IMG/VR virus record: IMGVR_UViG_3300008448_013349
Span: 1 to 53,235 of that record
Strand: one strand, 5' to 3'
Length of the DNA stretch: 53,235 bases
Source of the DNA: a virus
Below, one piece after another: positions 26,347 through 35,721 of this stretch. Position 1 is the first letter of the stretch. Every line of letters begins with the position of its first letter. Position numbers and translations under genes: made by a program. Under the pieces are notes generated by a model. It was given only the letters and a program-made list of their open reading frames with translations. It ran no database searches and was not told where the DNA came from.

Positions 26347-27282
26347 TTAAATTAGTTTATTTTTTAAAGGTTTTAATGTTTCCAATTCCACCTTTAATTG
26401 ACTAGTTCTCATTTTTCTAAATTCTTCATTTGTTTTAAATGCGTGTTTACCGAACCAGACGTGTTCATATTCTAAATTTTCAACATGGTTGATTCTATTG
26501 GGGTCTAATACCCAAAATAACCCTTTACCAACTTCTGGTTTTTCTACAGGTAATTCGGGATATGATAAGTACAGTCTGTTTTCTATGGTTTCAACTTTTG
26601 AATTGAACTTTCTCAATGTATATCCTAATATCCCTTGATCAGCAATTAACCACAACCATTCTGGTATGTAATCATATTCTCTATTGATTATGTCTAGATG
26701 TTTTTTCAAATACTCATCTCTTATCTTGATGTCATTCATAAAGATAAATGATGTGTTTGGTATCATCATATTTTGTTGAAAGTCATCAATACCACCTATC
26801 TCATCAATTTTTTGTTTAAAAACAAAAAACTCTCCTCTTTGTATTTCCCATTGAGTGTGGACTAAATCATAGTCCCAGATCCATTTTGGTAATTCACTTC
26901 TAACAATAAAATCTAAATCTAAAAATAGGTATGGTATTGGCTCCTGACCCATAACTATTGATTTACCTGTTGTCCAAAATCTACCTGATTTAATATTTGG
27001 GTGATTTTTATTAAAGTTTTCTAGCACATCAGTATCAATTTCATCCCACAAGTCTAACATGTTCTTTTTCTTGTAAAAATTATAACCAACTAAATCTGTA
27101 TATAATTTAGTTTTACCAATGTGTTTTTTGGCTCTTCTGACCGCTATTTCTTGAATAAGTAATTCGTAATCAACAATATCATATTCATCATCAGGTAAAT
27201 CAAACATTTTTAATTTGTTATACCCTTGAGCATCTTGTTTATAGAAAAAAGGTTTTGTCCAATTAACAAATATTACTTTCAT
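26347..27282 (-). CDS. Glycosyltransferase-like protein (DUF6734-type)
   Basis: A 311-aa protein. YLFLDLDFIVRSELP supplies a DxD metal/sugar-nucleotide motif. MMIPNTSFIFMND and WLWLIADQGILGYTL look like the acceptor-side GT-A core, and the C-terminus has HVWFGKHAFKTNEEFRKM. This resembles DUF6734 / GT-A type enzymes seen in phage and bacterial glycan clusters. Donor and acceptor are unknown. It overlaps the preceding small protein gene by 4 nt. Confidence 0.62.
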   Translation of the reverse strand: MKVIFVNWTKPFFYKQDAQGYNKLKMFDLPDDEYDIVDYELLIQEIAVRRAKKHIGKTKLYTDLVGYNFYKKKNMLDLWDEIDTDVLENFNKNHPNIKSGRFWTTGKSIVMGQEPIPYLFLDLDFIVRSELPKWIWDYDLVHTQWEIQRGEFFVFKQKIDEIGGIDDFQQNMMIPNTSFIFMNDIKIRDEYLKKHLDIINREYDYIPEWLWLIADQGILGYTLRKFNSKVETIENRLYLSYPELPVEKPEVGKGLFWVLDPNRINHVENLEYEHVWFGKHAFKTNEEFRKMRTSQLKVELETLKPLKNKLI

Positions 27283-27851
27283 ATAATGTTTAATAATTTA
27301 AGAACGTATGATAACGCAAGTCCTTCAGCATTATCATACCCAGGATAATTTTGCTGTCTTAATGACATATTTCGAAATATGGGTTGTATGTCTTTCAATT
27401 TTTTAATTATTAATTTTGAATCAATTTCTTTGCTAAAAAATAATTCGGTTTCTCTTATAACTGGTAGAGATTTATAGTCCACATTTTTTTCTTCCCAATA
27501 ATTTATAATCGGCTCAAAAAAATTATATTGAAGGTAGTTTTCAAATATATCTCCATAGGGCCAATGTGATTTATAGTAAAATAATTGATTTTTTGGGAAA
27601 CTTAAATCCACTTCATTTATCTTGGTTACATCGAGATAGAATACATCTTCTTTAAATTTATCGACCAAATCTAAACTAAAGTATAATTTATCGAAATATG
27701 AAAATTTTTCGTTTTCATATTTTTGACAATAAAAAACATCGTCTCTAACTAAATCACTTAGTAAGGATATTTTGTGTGACTTAAACGATTCTATTGCAAA
27801 ATCTAACTTGTTTGTGTATTCTTCGCCGACTGCGACCAATGAAATGATCAT
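27279..27851 (-). CDS. Glycosyltransferase-like fragment or small GT-A protein
   Basis: A 190-aa protein beginning MIISLVAVGEEYTNKLDFAI, similar in style to GT-A N-termini, with DVFYLDVTKINEVD in the DxD position (weak). The C-terminal RNMSLRQQNYPGYDNAEG resembles a catalytic loop. It is shorter than the neighbouring glycosyltransferases and could be a subunit or a degenerate copy. Its stop overlaps the next gene start (ATGA). Confidence 0.45.
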   Translation of the reverse strand: MIISLVAVGEEYTNKLDFAIESFKSHKISLLSDLVRDDVFYCQKYENEKFSYFDKLYFSLDLVDKFKEDVFYLDVTKINEVDLSFPKNQLFYYKSHWPYGDIFENYLQYNFFEPIINYWEEKNVDYKSLPVIRETELFFSKEIDSKLIIKKLKDIQPIFRNMSLRQQNYPGYDNAEGLALSYVLKLLNII

Positions 27852-27853
27852 GT

Positions 27854-27970
27854 TTAATGTTTATAAATAAACGGATCTCTTTTCTGAAGCTCTTTCAATT
27901 TTTTATTGAAACGTCTTTTTTGTTTAAACTCAAATATTTTTTGAGTGATCCACTTAATTATCTTTTTCAT
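27854..27970 (-). CDS. Small basic peptide ending DPFIYKH (38 aa)
   Basis: From an ATG at 27970 it encodes a very basic helix (MKKIIKWITQKIFEFKQKRR...) ending KRDPFIYKH. It exactly fills the gap between the carbamoyltransferase (3 nt before) and the next protein (start 3 nt after its stop). I recall short basic proteins ending in DPFIY next to carbamoyltransferases in marine phages, which supports it being a real gene. The role is unknown. An amphipathic N-terminus suggests membrane or partner binding. Confidence 0.6.
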   Translation of the reverse strand: MKKIIKWITQKIFEFKQKRRFNKKLKELQKRDPFIYKH

Positions 27971-27973
27971 ATT

Positions 27974-29638
27974 TTACTTGTATATTAAATAATTACCCAT
28001 GACTAATAAATCCATTTCGGTATCTCTGAAAGTATCTATTGCGTCTTTAGGTGTTAGAACCATGGTTTTATCTTTAATATTGAAAGATGTGTTTAATAAA
28101 ATAGGATATCCGCTTACTTTTTCAAATTCACATAACAAGTCATATATTATGGTGTTTTTGTATATTGTTTGCACCCTGGCGCTACCATCAACATGGGTTA
28201 CAGCGGGTAATTTATCGATGTATTCTTTTTTAACTTGAACCACTTGATTCATATATGGTACATCATCTGTTAAATCAAAATAAATGTGTTGTTTTTCTTT
28301 AATTACCATTGGCGCAAATGGTCTGAACCCTTCTCTTTTTTTAATTACTTTATTTATTTTATCTTTCATATTAGGTAACAGTGGACTAGCAAGTATAGAT
28401 CTATTACCGAGTGCTCTAGCACCAAATTCAATGTGCCCCCTATACCATCCAACAACCTTTCCTTTATGTATTAATCTGGCGACATTATCTATCAAACGTT
28501 TTTCTGATGTAAACTTAAAAAATTTTAATCCTTTTGTTTTTTTAATGTAATCATCATAAAAATAACTAGGGCCTAAAAAAGGATTTTTTGTAATTCTACT
28601 CTTTAGATTTTTATTTTTAACTAGATAGTGGATGCACGCCCCTATTGATGAGCCAGCATCTGATGGGGCCATTGGAATCCATAGATTATTAAAGTGTGTG
28701 TTTTTAACAACCTTTCCATTAGCAACCCCATTATAAGCACACCCACCAGATAAACATAAATTACCATTATCATTAATAATACCTATAGACTTTATAACCT
28801 CAAGAAATATTTCTTCGTAACGTTTTTGAATAGCGGCCGCTAAGTCCATGTGATTACCGGTTATTGTTTCATCCGGTGTTCTAGGATCAAGATCTAATAG
28901 TTTACTTAATTTATAGTTAAACATTGATTTTGTTGATCTGTCCCAAGTAAAAACATCCATATCACATATTAGTTTGGTGTTTTTAAAAGTAATAAGTTTT
29001 CTTACTTTTTCGATATAGGTGTTAGGATTACCATATGGGGCTAACCCCATGACTTTATATTCCCCTTCATTAGGTTTAAAGCCAAGGAATGACGTCATTG
29101 CAGAATAAAATAATCCTAATGAATGTGGGTATTCAGCTAAACTTATATAATCAATACCAACATTATCCGCTAATCCAATAGACATTGTATCAAATTCCCC
29201 CACGCCATCGATACACAAACACATTGCATTTTGAAAATTAGATGTGTAAAAAGAATAGTATTGATGCGATTTATGGTGTGTGGAATAAAATATATTTTTC
29301 GAATATTTGGTCAAAATTTTAGATAAAACTATTTTATTTTTAACCGATTCAAGATAAGAACCAATTGTATGTATTGGATTGTTTAAAAAATTTCTTTTTA
29401 AATTGTTAACAACTCTTTTGTGTTTTAAATCGGGGGACTCGTAATAGCAAACAGCTTCTATCTCATTTTCCTTTATTTTAAAGGTTTTTAAGATATATTC
29501 TATTGTTTTATATGGAAAGGATTTATCATGTTTTATACCAGTAAACTTCTCTTCTTCACACGCAAACACCAGCGCCCCATTTTTAAACAGACAAGCAGAT
29601 GAGTCGTGATAAAAAGCAGAAATTCCTAGTATATACAT
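27974..29638 (-). CDS. Carbamoyltransferase (NodU/CmcH family)
   Basis: A 554-aa full-length family member. The N-terminal ISAFYHDSSACLFKNG and EEEKFTGIKHDKSFP are the Kae1-like nucleotide-binding start. STHHKSHQYYSFY carries the metal-binding His set, and CLSGGCAYNGVANG follows. The C-terminal WYRGHIEFGARALGNRSI and GFRPFAPMV form the YrdC-like carbamoylation part. It transfers a carbamoyl group from carbamoyl phosphate via carbamoyl-AMP to a hydroxyl of a sugar or small molecule. It shares a TAATG junction with the sugar-dehydrogenase gene, suggesting modification of a uronic-type sugar. Confidence 0.9.
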   Translation of the reverse strand: MYILGISAFYHDSSACLFKNGALVFACEEEKFTGIKHDKSFPYKTIEYILKTFKIKENEIEAVCYYESPDLKHKRVVNNLKRNFLNNPIHTIGSYLESVKNKIVLSKILTKYSKNIFYSTHHKSHQYYSFYTSNFQNAMCLCIDGVGEFDTMSIGLADNVGIDYISLAEYPHSLGLFYSAMTSFLGFKPNEGEYKVMGLAPYGNPNTYIEKVRKLITFKNTKLICDMDVFTWDRSTKSMFNYKLSKLLDLDPRTPDETITGNHMDLAAAIQKRYEEIFLEVIKSIGIINDNGNLCLSGGCAYNGVANGKVVKNTHFNNLWIPMAPSDAGSSIGACIHYLVKNKNLKSRITKNPFLGPSYFYDDYIKKTKGLKFFKFTSEKRLIDNVARLIHKGKVVGWYRGHIEFGARALGNRSILASPLLPNMKDKINKVIKKREGFRPFAPMVIKEKQHIYFDLTDDVPYMNQVVQVKKEYIDKLPAVTHVDGSARVQTIYKNTIIYDLLCEFEKVSGYPILLNTSFNIKDKTMVLTPKDAIDTFRDTEMDLLVMGNYLIYK

Positions 29639-30792
29639 TACATCAAATTATTTTTACCTCCATAATATATAGTATCAGGTTTATTTCTTTCTCGCCAAGG
29701 ATCTAAAATAACACTACCTTCTGGGAAGATGGTATCTTTATACACCCCCATATGACCCAATAGGTATATAGCTGGTCCGATTATTTGGTCATAAGAAAGG
29801 TTATAGTTCCATAAATAATCCCCTATTAATTTAGAATATGAACCGTCAACAAGGGATACCCCTGGCTTATAACTTTCCCCTAAAATAACTATGGGTAATG
29901 CGTGTTCATCAGAAAGGTCCATTAATTTTCTAGCAATATTAAACGCTTGTTTTTCTCTTGATTCAATAATACTATCAAACAAATCGTACCCTAATCCAAG
30001 GTCTTTTGCTAACCATCTTAATGCGATATTATCTCTTGGGTGGCAAGACCCACCATCTCCCATCCCTGCTTTCATATAAGCGGAACTGGTTATTCTTTTC
30101 GAGCTTCTTCCTAATGCCCCGGTAATGACATCAGTATTCATATTTCCATTTTTTTCAGCAACATCCATTATCATATTAACCAATGATAATTTTACTGATA
30201 TAAATGTGTTATAAAAAATTTTAATTGCTTCCGCATCGTCCCATGTTCCGATTTCGTATCTAACATTTTCAGTAGTAAAGGTTTTATAAAAATCAATAAG
30301 TAATTTAGCGTCCCCTGTATAATGCCCAGTCTCTGTGCCTATGATAACCATCTCTGGATTAATCATATCTTCTTTAACTGTTCCCATGGCTATTAGATAT
30401 GGGTTATAAATAAATCTAAAATTATTGATTAGAGGGATGAGCTCTTTTCTTGTGGTCCCAGGTAAAACTGTTGAAATTAAAACAACCAATTGTTGTTTTG
30501 TAGTGTATTCGTTTAACTCTTCTAAAATGTTTTTTACTATAGAGTAATCAAAATCTTTTGGCTCTAAATGTGATGTAGCTTTACTACCATCATAATCTGG
30601 GTGATGAGGTGTCGGAATAGCAATAAAGATAATTTCTTTATCTTCACATAGGTCCTTTAAATTATATTTGATTTCAAATTTCGTGTGGAATATAGGTTTA
30701 ATATCATAACCATGCACTTCGTGCCCAGCTTCGCTCATGACTTCAGCGGCCTCTTTACCCAATTTTCCCAAACCTATAAAACCTATTTTCAT
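29638..30792 (-). CDS. UDP-glucose/GDP-mannose-type dehydrogenase
   Basis: A 384-aa protein. Rossmann GLGKLG (7-12), VVLISTVLPGTTRKEL (about 103-118), and the catalytic Cys250 in GGSCHPRDN match UDP-sugar 6-dehydrogenases. The C-terminal domain has VILGESYKPGVSLVDGS like the conserved G.aYKp...D.R.S, with D-G-S in place of D-x-R. The first domain also has FIYNPYLIAMG where most family members have P-E-f/a. It would oxidise a nucleotide sugar to its uronic acid with NAD+. The exact sugar cannot be read from sequence. Confidence 0.82.
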   Translation of the reverse strand: MKIGFIGLGKLGKEAAEVMSEAGHEVHGYDIKPIFHTKFEIKYNLKDLCEDKEIIFIAIPTPHHPDYDGSKATSHLEPKDFDYSIVKNILEELNEYTTKQQLVVLISTVLPGTTRKELIPLINNFRFIYNPYLIAMGTVKEDMINPEMVIIGTETGHYTGDAKLLIDFYKTFTTENVRYEIGTWDDAEAIKIFYNTFISVKLSLVNMIMDVAEKNGNMNTDVITGALGRSSKRITSSAYMKAGMGDGGSCHPRDNIALRWLAKDLGLGYDLFDSIIESREKQAFNIARKLMDLSDEHALPIVILGESYKPGVSLVDGSYSKLIGDYLWNYNLSYDQIIGPAIYLLGHMGVYKDTIFPEGSVILDPWRERNKPDTIYYGGKNNLM

Positions 30793-31547
30793 ATTAGTTT
30801 TTTGTTAAAAAATTTTTTAAAAACAATATCTGCCCAATATTTTTGACCATCCTCACCCCAGTGAGCAAACTCAACATGGGATGGCATTGGTATTTGAGAT
30901 ATTTTACTCATGTGTTCCCAGAAAGTATCCATCTCTTCTTTAAATCCAATGTATCTATTATCTGGAATTTTTTCACATACATAATCATATAGGGCCATAT
31001 AATCATAATATAAAGTATGTGTATTATCTAGCCACTCTTTTTTTAATGGGGCTGTCATTCCATTAATATAATAGTATTTGATTTTGTTATTTTCCAAAAA
31101 CTCAGTAAAGTTAATCATCATCGTTAAAAACTCAAAAGAACTAAATAAAGAATCATGAAAATCTACAATACTTTGTCCTAATCTCACAATTTCTTTACTC
31201 ATTTGAGTTCTAATATATTCTGGTTTACATAATGGATTTACATCATCTAAAATATTTGTATCATGAAAATAGACCTCTTTCCTATCAAATCCAGACCACA
31301 TTATCATTATAGCCACATCTTCTGGTTTATATTTCTTTTTTATTAAAACATTTTTAATTATCCAACTTTGTGTTGTTCTAATTATTCTTTGATTACTCGA
31401 TCCGGCTTTTGCTATATTAAGATGTTCGCAACCCAATCTATCTGCAACAAATTTTGGCCAAGCTTTTTCATAACAGGTTGGTTGATTTTTATATTCTATT
31501 TCGGCCCCTGCTGTATGACTACATCCGTTTACTAATAATAATTTCAT
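30789..31547 (-). CDS. SGNH-hydrolase-like protein C
   Basis: A 252-aa protein. LLVNGCSHTAGAEI gives block I as GCSHT with Ser9 as likely nucleophile, and NIAKAGSSNQRII gives block II. VEFAHWGEDGQKYWADI provides a terminal His block, with D-x-x-H not exact. It resembles phage SGNH proteins in surface-glycan clusters that are thought to acylate or deacylate. It overlaps both neighbours by 4 nt, between the large B12 radical SAM and the dehydrogenase. Confidence 0.62.
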   Translation of the reverse strand: MKLLLVNGCSHTAGAEIEYKNQPTCYEKAWPKFVADRLGCEHLNIAKAGSSNQRIIRTTQSWIIKNVLIKKKYKPEDVAIMIMWSGFDRKEVYFHDTNILDDVNPLCKPEYIRTQMSKEIVRLGQSIVDFHDSLFSSFEFLTMMINFTEFLENNKIKYYYINGMTAPLKKEWLDNTHTLYYDYMALYDYVCEKIPDNRYIGFKEEMDTFWEHMSKISQIPMPSHVEFAHWGEDGQKYWADIVFKKFFNKKLI

Positions 31548-34500
31548 ATTAATTTGTTGTTACTAATTGGTATTGATATTTTTTTACTTTTATTTCTGTA
31601 TTGCTCGTGTATTGTTTCTTCAACATAATCTTCGTTTGTTTCCCAGTCTTTAATGTTACCTGAAAAACTAAATGTATCTGAAAAACTCATATCGCCATGC
31701 GTGTTCTCTCTCTCCCATTTGTATACACTTTCAATTTTAGGTGTCATCCCAAAATGTTTGAGTTGATGTCTAATATTATAGTTATAGTTACCAAAATTAT
31801 CAATATCAAATTCAACGACGGCCTCATAATTAACAGAAATACTACCCCAAGATGTGATATCTTTATTTGGATCAAAGATTACCTTTAATTTAAATCCTCT
31901 AAAAATTTTATATAGTCCATAAAAAATTGGTAGGAATTCGTTAGCAACGTTAGTACTCAAAAAAGACGTAGATTTGTCTTCGGTTATTAATGTGAAATTA
32001 ATATTACCTTGCTGAGGCATGTACTCATCGATATTCATATTTTGTGTTTTAAAAACATATGAATCGTATATATCATGATGTCTTTGTGGATTATCGATAA
32101 CACTACCCGCATAGTCTTTTAAAATTTCTAACCATATGTGAAACAGTTTTATTCTAATAAATCTATTTAATTGAGTATTTTTATATCCGTGTGTATACCA
32201 GTTACCTAGAAATTGATTATCCCAAACTCTTTCTTTCCATGCGATTCCATATATATCAAATCGTTCTTGTAAATCACTCAAAACACTAGGACCACAACCC
32301 ATACCCGGACTTAGTTGATGAATATATTTTCTAACATTATAAATTAGAATATTACTATGATAGTAGTCAATATATTTTTCGGTTGGGAACCCAATCAGCC
32401 AATTAACGTGAGTCCAAATTTTATTTGTTGTATATGTGTCGCGTAAATTGTTTTCTATCTCCCAGATTTCGATTTTTTTCCTCATATCGTTAAGGACCTT
32501 CTGACTTCCGGATTCTACCCCATAACTTAAAGCGGTGCACCCTGAATCGGCAACCTTTTGAATAAAGTCTCTACTCATTCTACCATCGCAGCGACTATAA
32601 CTATTCCAACCAATTTCAAGTTTATTTTCAATAATTAAATCCACTAACTTCTCAAAGTTCTTTAAATTACCATTCACAAGACTATCAACAAACCAAAATC
32701 TTTTAACACCGTAGTTGTCAATTTGATATTTCATCTCCTCGATAACTCTTTCTGGTGTCATAGATCTAAATCTCCAGAAATAAGTTTCTGCACAAAAACT
32801 ACATTGTGCGACACATCCTCTTGATGTTTCAATACTAACACCATCTCTATGTAAGTATGAATCCAAATCATAGTCTGAGAAATCAGCATACGGTTTTTCA
32901 TCTAAATTAATTTTACTATTAGTGTCACCAATAAAAATACCATCAATTGGTAAAGGTTTTCTATGAGTTTGATCATTTAGGAATTTAACAAAACTATCTT
33001 CGGCTTCACCCTTGAAAAAATAACTAACATATTTTGAAAATTGTTGACTTAATAACCATGACTCAGTTGCAACAGCTGGCCCACCTAAAACAATTGGTAT
33101 GCTTGGTGCTTTTTCTTTTATTTTTTTAACTAAAAGTAAAGTTGCTTGGCTGTTTGTTGTATACATACTGAACCCAACTAATGTAGGATTGTCTGCAATT
33201 ATTTTTTCTGCAGCTTTATCAATGTATGGTTCGATTTCTTTTAATAAATAATTGTTAAAAAACCACGAGTCTTCCCAGTAGAAGAATTTTTCTGATCTCC
33301 AATAATCTTCTCCTGTACGCTCCATTAAATTATGATATAGCTGAACATTTAAATCATATACTTTACAAGAGAATCCTTCGTGTCTAAGAACACCAACAAT
33401 TTTAGAAAGCCCATATGGTGGGAAAATTACCCCCCAACTAGGACATATCGCCATCACTATTCGTTCTCTACCTGGATTAAAATCTTTAAGTGCTACAGGT
33501 TCATCAAAGTTTTGATATTTTAAAATACCAGTTGGCCCACCAAGATGTGCTGATGCATGATTCATTGGGATTTGTCTAGTGCTTCCTGAATCCCTTTCTA
33601 AAATATGTTTTAATATTAATTGATCTCTATCGCCACTAATATTACTTAGTTGTTCTTTAATTTCAGAATCTAAGATAAGTTCATCAACATACTTACACTC
33701 TGGGTTAAAACCAACAAGAACAGTGTTGTTTGGTAAAGAGTCTTTTAGTTCGTCATAATATTTTACAACATTTTTAAGTCCAATAAATGCATTGGTGTAG
33801 TCTGTTGAAAATATATTTGATACACTAAGGTAGTTACTTTTACCGTCTAACTCATTTATGAGTAATGACGGATTGTTAAATAGATCTACATTAATTAACT
33901 TTAAATTCAACTCTTTAAATCTTCTTATTAGTTCATGGAAATTTTCTTCCCCGCCGAAATATTCAAAAGTTCTGTTTAGACTATCTAAAAAATTATTTGT
34001 AAAGTTTCCGTCCATTCCGAAAACTTTTTGACCCATACCTAAGAAATGAAAGTTGTTATTAAATTCAAATTCTTTGATACTTTTCTTTATATTTTGATCT
34101 GAATTTTCAAGAAAGAAAGATATCCAATTTAAGCTCTTAGGATTAAAATCGTATATAACAACTTTACCATTGTCTCTTAAGAAATTGTTCTTAAGGATAT
34201 CTAGAAATTTAAAACCACCTGCTGGTAACGCAATGACGTCAAATTTAGTTTCTTTATGAAGATAGGTTAATAACATATCTTCGGAATTTAAAACCCATAT
34301 TTGGTTTTTTACTGAGAATTGGCTTTGTAGAAGTTTTACTTGATTGACATTAAGTGTTGTATCCACTTCGCCTGTCTTTAAACAATCTAAAAACTTCTGG
34401 CTATCAGACTCTGGATAGTAATATGTTCTTTTGTTTCTTATCCCCTGGTTCCAATTGATAATATCAAAACCATTTTTTAAAGCTTCGTTTATAAAATTCC

Positions 34501-35047
34501 ACCCTTGTTTTTGGTGGAATCTATTTTCGATTAATCCTGTATTTTTAATCCATAGTGGTGTGTAATCATCATGAAAATTTTCAACACTTCTTTCAATAAC
34601 AACCAAATCATCATTCTTACCTTCCCAACCACCATAAAATGGTTTACCAGCTTTTACCCAATTTTTTGTATTAACTAAAACAAATTGGTGATGTAATTCA
34701 TACCAATTTTCCTTCCATTCCAATATATGACCGGCGGCCATATAATTAGGGGTGTTGAGTATTTCTTTCTCGATATCAAATATTATACTACTATCAAATA
34801 TTCTAACACCAGCGGCCATAAATAATATGTGATCATATTTTTCATGGTTGTTGCTTAATGCGTCGTCTATTGAATTTTCTATAAAAATAGGAATGGAATT
34901 ATTACTGATTTCATTTATTCTATACGCATAGAATTTAGTAAAATCAATCATTCTTTCACTCAACTCATCATTGTGTAATGTGTCTGCATGGAATATACAA
35001 ATCGATAGATTAATATTATTGGAAAAGCTATCATTAATTTTGTCCAT
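31544..35047 (-). CDS. Giant B12-binding radical SAM protein (1167 aa)
   Basis: Residues 1-~200 look like a degenerate glycosyltransferase-type region (HILFMAAGVRIFD, FYGGWEGKNDD). Residues ~215-480 hold Rossmann-like segments (FDVIALPAGGFKFLDILKN, VVIYDFNPKSLNWI) that could be a methyltransferase-like module. Residues ~525-670 are a B12-binding-type domain (VMAICPSWGVIFPPYGLSK, VGFSMYTT, VLGGPAVA). The radical SAM core follows with RGCVAQCSFC (C745, C749, C752) and SYGVESGS. The last ~200 residues are unassigned. B12 radical SAM enzymes often methylate unactivated carbons or drive rearrangements. The fused N-terminal half is unusual. Substrate unknown. Confidence 0.8.
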   Translation of the reverse strand: MDKINDSFSNNINLSICIFHADTLHNDELSERMIDFTKFYAYRINEISNNSIPIFIENSIDDALSNNHEKYDHILFMAAGVRIFDSSIIFDIEKEILNTPNYMAAGHILEWKENWYELHHQFVLVNTKNWVKAGKPFYGGWEGKNDDLVVIERSVENFHDDYTPLWIKNTGLIENRFHQKQGWNFINEALKNGFDIINWNQGIRNKRTYYYPESDSQKFLDCLKTGEVDTTLNVNQVKLLQSQFSVKNQIWVLNSEDMLLTYLHKETKFDVIALPAGGFKFLDILKNNFLRDNGKVVIYDFNPKSLNWISFFLENSDQNIKKSIKEFEFNNNFHFLGMGQKVFGMDGNFTNNFLDSLNRTFEYFGGEENFHELIRRFKELNLKLINVDLFNNPSLLINELDGKSNYLSVSNIFSTDYTNAFIGLKNVVKYYDELKDSLPNNTVLVGFNPECKYVDELILDSEIKEQLSNISGDRDQLILKHILERDSGSTRQIPMNHASAHLGGPTGILKYQNFDEPVALKDFNPGRERIVMAICPSWGVIFPPYGLSKIVGVLRHEGFSCKVYDLNVQLYHNLMERTGEDYWRSEKFFYWEDSWFFNNYLLKEIEPYIDKAAEKIIADNPTLVGFSMYTTNSQATLLLVKKIKEKAPSIPIVLGGPAVATESWLLSQQFSKYVSYFFKGEAEDSFVKFLNDQTHRKPLPIDGIFIGDTNSKINLDEKPYADFSDYDLDSYLHRDGVSIETSRGCVAQCSFCAETYFWRFRSMTPERVIEEMKYQIDNYGVKRFWFVDSLVNGNLKNFEKLVDLIIENKLEIGWNSYSRCDGRMSRDFIQKVADSGCTALSYGVESGSQKVLNDMRKKIEIWEIENNLRDTYTTNKIWTHVNWLIGFPTEKYIDYYHSNILIYNVRKYIHQLSPGMGCGPSVLSDLQERFDIYGIAWKERVWDNQFLGNWYTHGYKNTQLNRFIRIKLFHIWLEILKDYAGSVIDNPQRHHDIYDSYVFKTQNMNIDEYMPQQGNINFTLITEDKSTSFLSTNVANEFLPIFYGLYKIFRGFKLKVIFDPNKDITSWGSISVNYEAVVEFDIDNFGNYNYNIRHQLKHFGMTPKIESVYKWERENTHGDMSFSDTFSFSGNIKDWETNEDYVEETIHEQYRNKSKKISIPISNNKLI

Positions 35048-35225
35048 ATAAAGAATAGGTCTGTGATATTGATTTTTGAATTAATTCAGGGTTTATGTGT
35101 CCATGCACTATTAAATGATATCTATCTTCGTTTGAGTTATTCCAAACAGAATGTTCTCTACCTAAATCTAAGAATACACCTCTACCTTGTTTAAATGGTA
35201 CAATACCATCATTTTTAAACGCAAA
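35034..35225 (-). other. In-frame 3' remainder of the interrupted hydroxylase
   Basis: Directly after the TAA at 35226-35228 the same frame stays open for 63 codons (FAFKNDGIVPFKQGRGVFLD...) to a TAA at 35034-35036. It includes REHSVWNNSNEDRYHLIVHG, which is the conserved distal-His/Arg segment of aspartyl/asparaginyl beta-hydroxylases (His190 and Arg200 if the TAA is counted as residue 165). It would overlap the B12 radical SAM start by 14 nt, like other junctions in this operon. It is therefore the rest of the gene, cut off by one stop codon. Confidence 0.75.
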
Positions 35226-35720
35226 TTAGCAACCTTCTGGATTGTTAATTGCAATATTAAATGGACCAAATATTCTACCTTTACCATCTGTATGGGGCAT
35301 TATATAACCGCCGGCTTCCAATTTCATTATTCTAACCCTTCCATAATGTAGATACTCTAAGGATTTAACAAAAGATGTAAGTGTTGGTAAATGTTCACAC
35401 ACCTCAGTCCAATGATAGTTGGCTTCTTCTTCTGATGTAAAACCATACCTATCATAATTCTCTGTTTTATGGGGGTCAATACCATGAAGTGTTACTGCGT
35501 TCCATCCTTCATGAAAATAAGAATTAAGTTTATCTTTATCTCTATGTTTTATGAAGAATGTATTTTCTAATTGTTTAATTTCTTCATGCATCTTTTCAAA
35601 ATCAGCATCAAAATCAATAACAGAATATGGCCATTCACACGCAGAATCAAAAATGTTTTCTGGTATGTTTTTGGGTGTCCATTTATTAGAAGATACCTGA
35701 TCAAAAAACTCTTTTATCAT
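35226..35720 (-). CDS. Aspartyl/asparaginyl beta-hydroxylase-like protein, truncated by in-frame TAA
   Basis: A 164-aa product. The C-terminal RVRIMKLEAGGYIMPHTDGK carries the first half of the iron site (His143-x-Asp145) and then AINNPEGC, after which a TAA ends the frame. The family continues with a strand and the distal H...R motif; exactly that continues in frame beyond the stop. As read, the protein lacks the distal His and the 2OG Arg and should be inactive. A single-base change from AAA, GAA or CAA would create the TAA, so a recent nonsense mutation, a sequence error, or programmed readthrough are the choices. Confidence 0.8.
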   Translation of the reverse strand: MIKEFFDQVSSNKWTPKNIPENIFDSACEWPYSVIDFDADFEKMHEEIKQLENTFFIKHRDKDKLNSYFHEGWNAVTLHGIDPHKTENYDRYGFTSEEEANYHWTEVCEHLPTLTSFVKSLEYLHYGRVRIMKLEAGGYIMPHTDGKGRIFGPFNIAINNPEGC

Positions 35721-35721
35721 A

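Noticed and set aside
35226-35228. Genome-wide stop-codon reassignment (TAA as sense)
   Set aside because: Many genes end with TAA, TAG or TGA exactly at tidy 1- or 4-nt overlaps with the next start, so TAA works as a stop here. Only this one gene has an internal stop.
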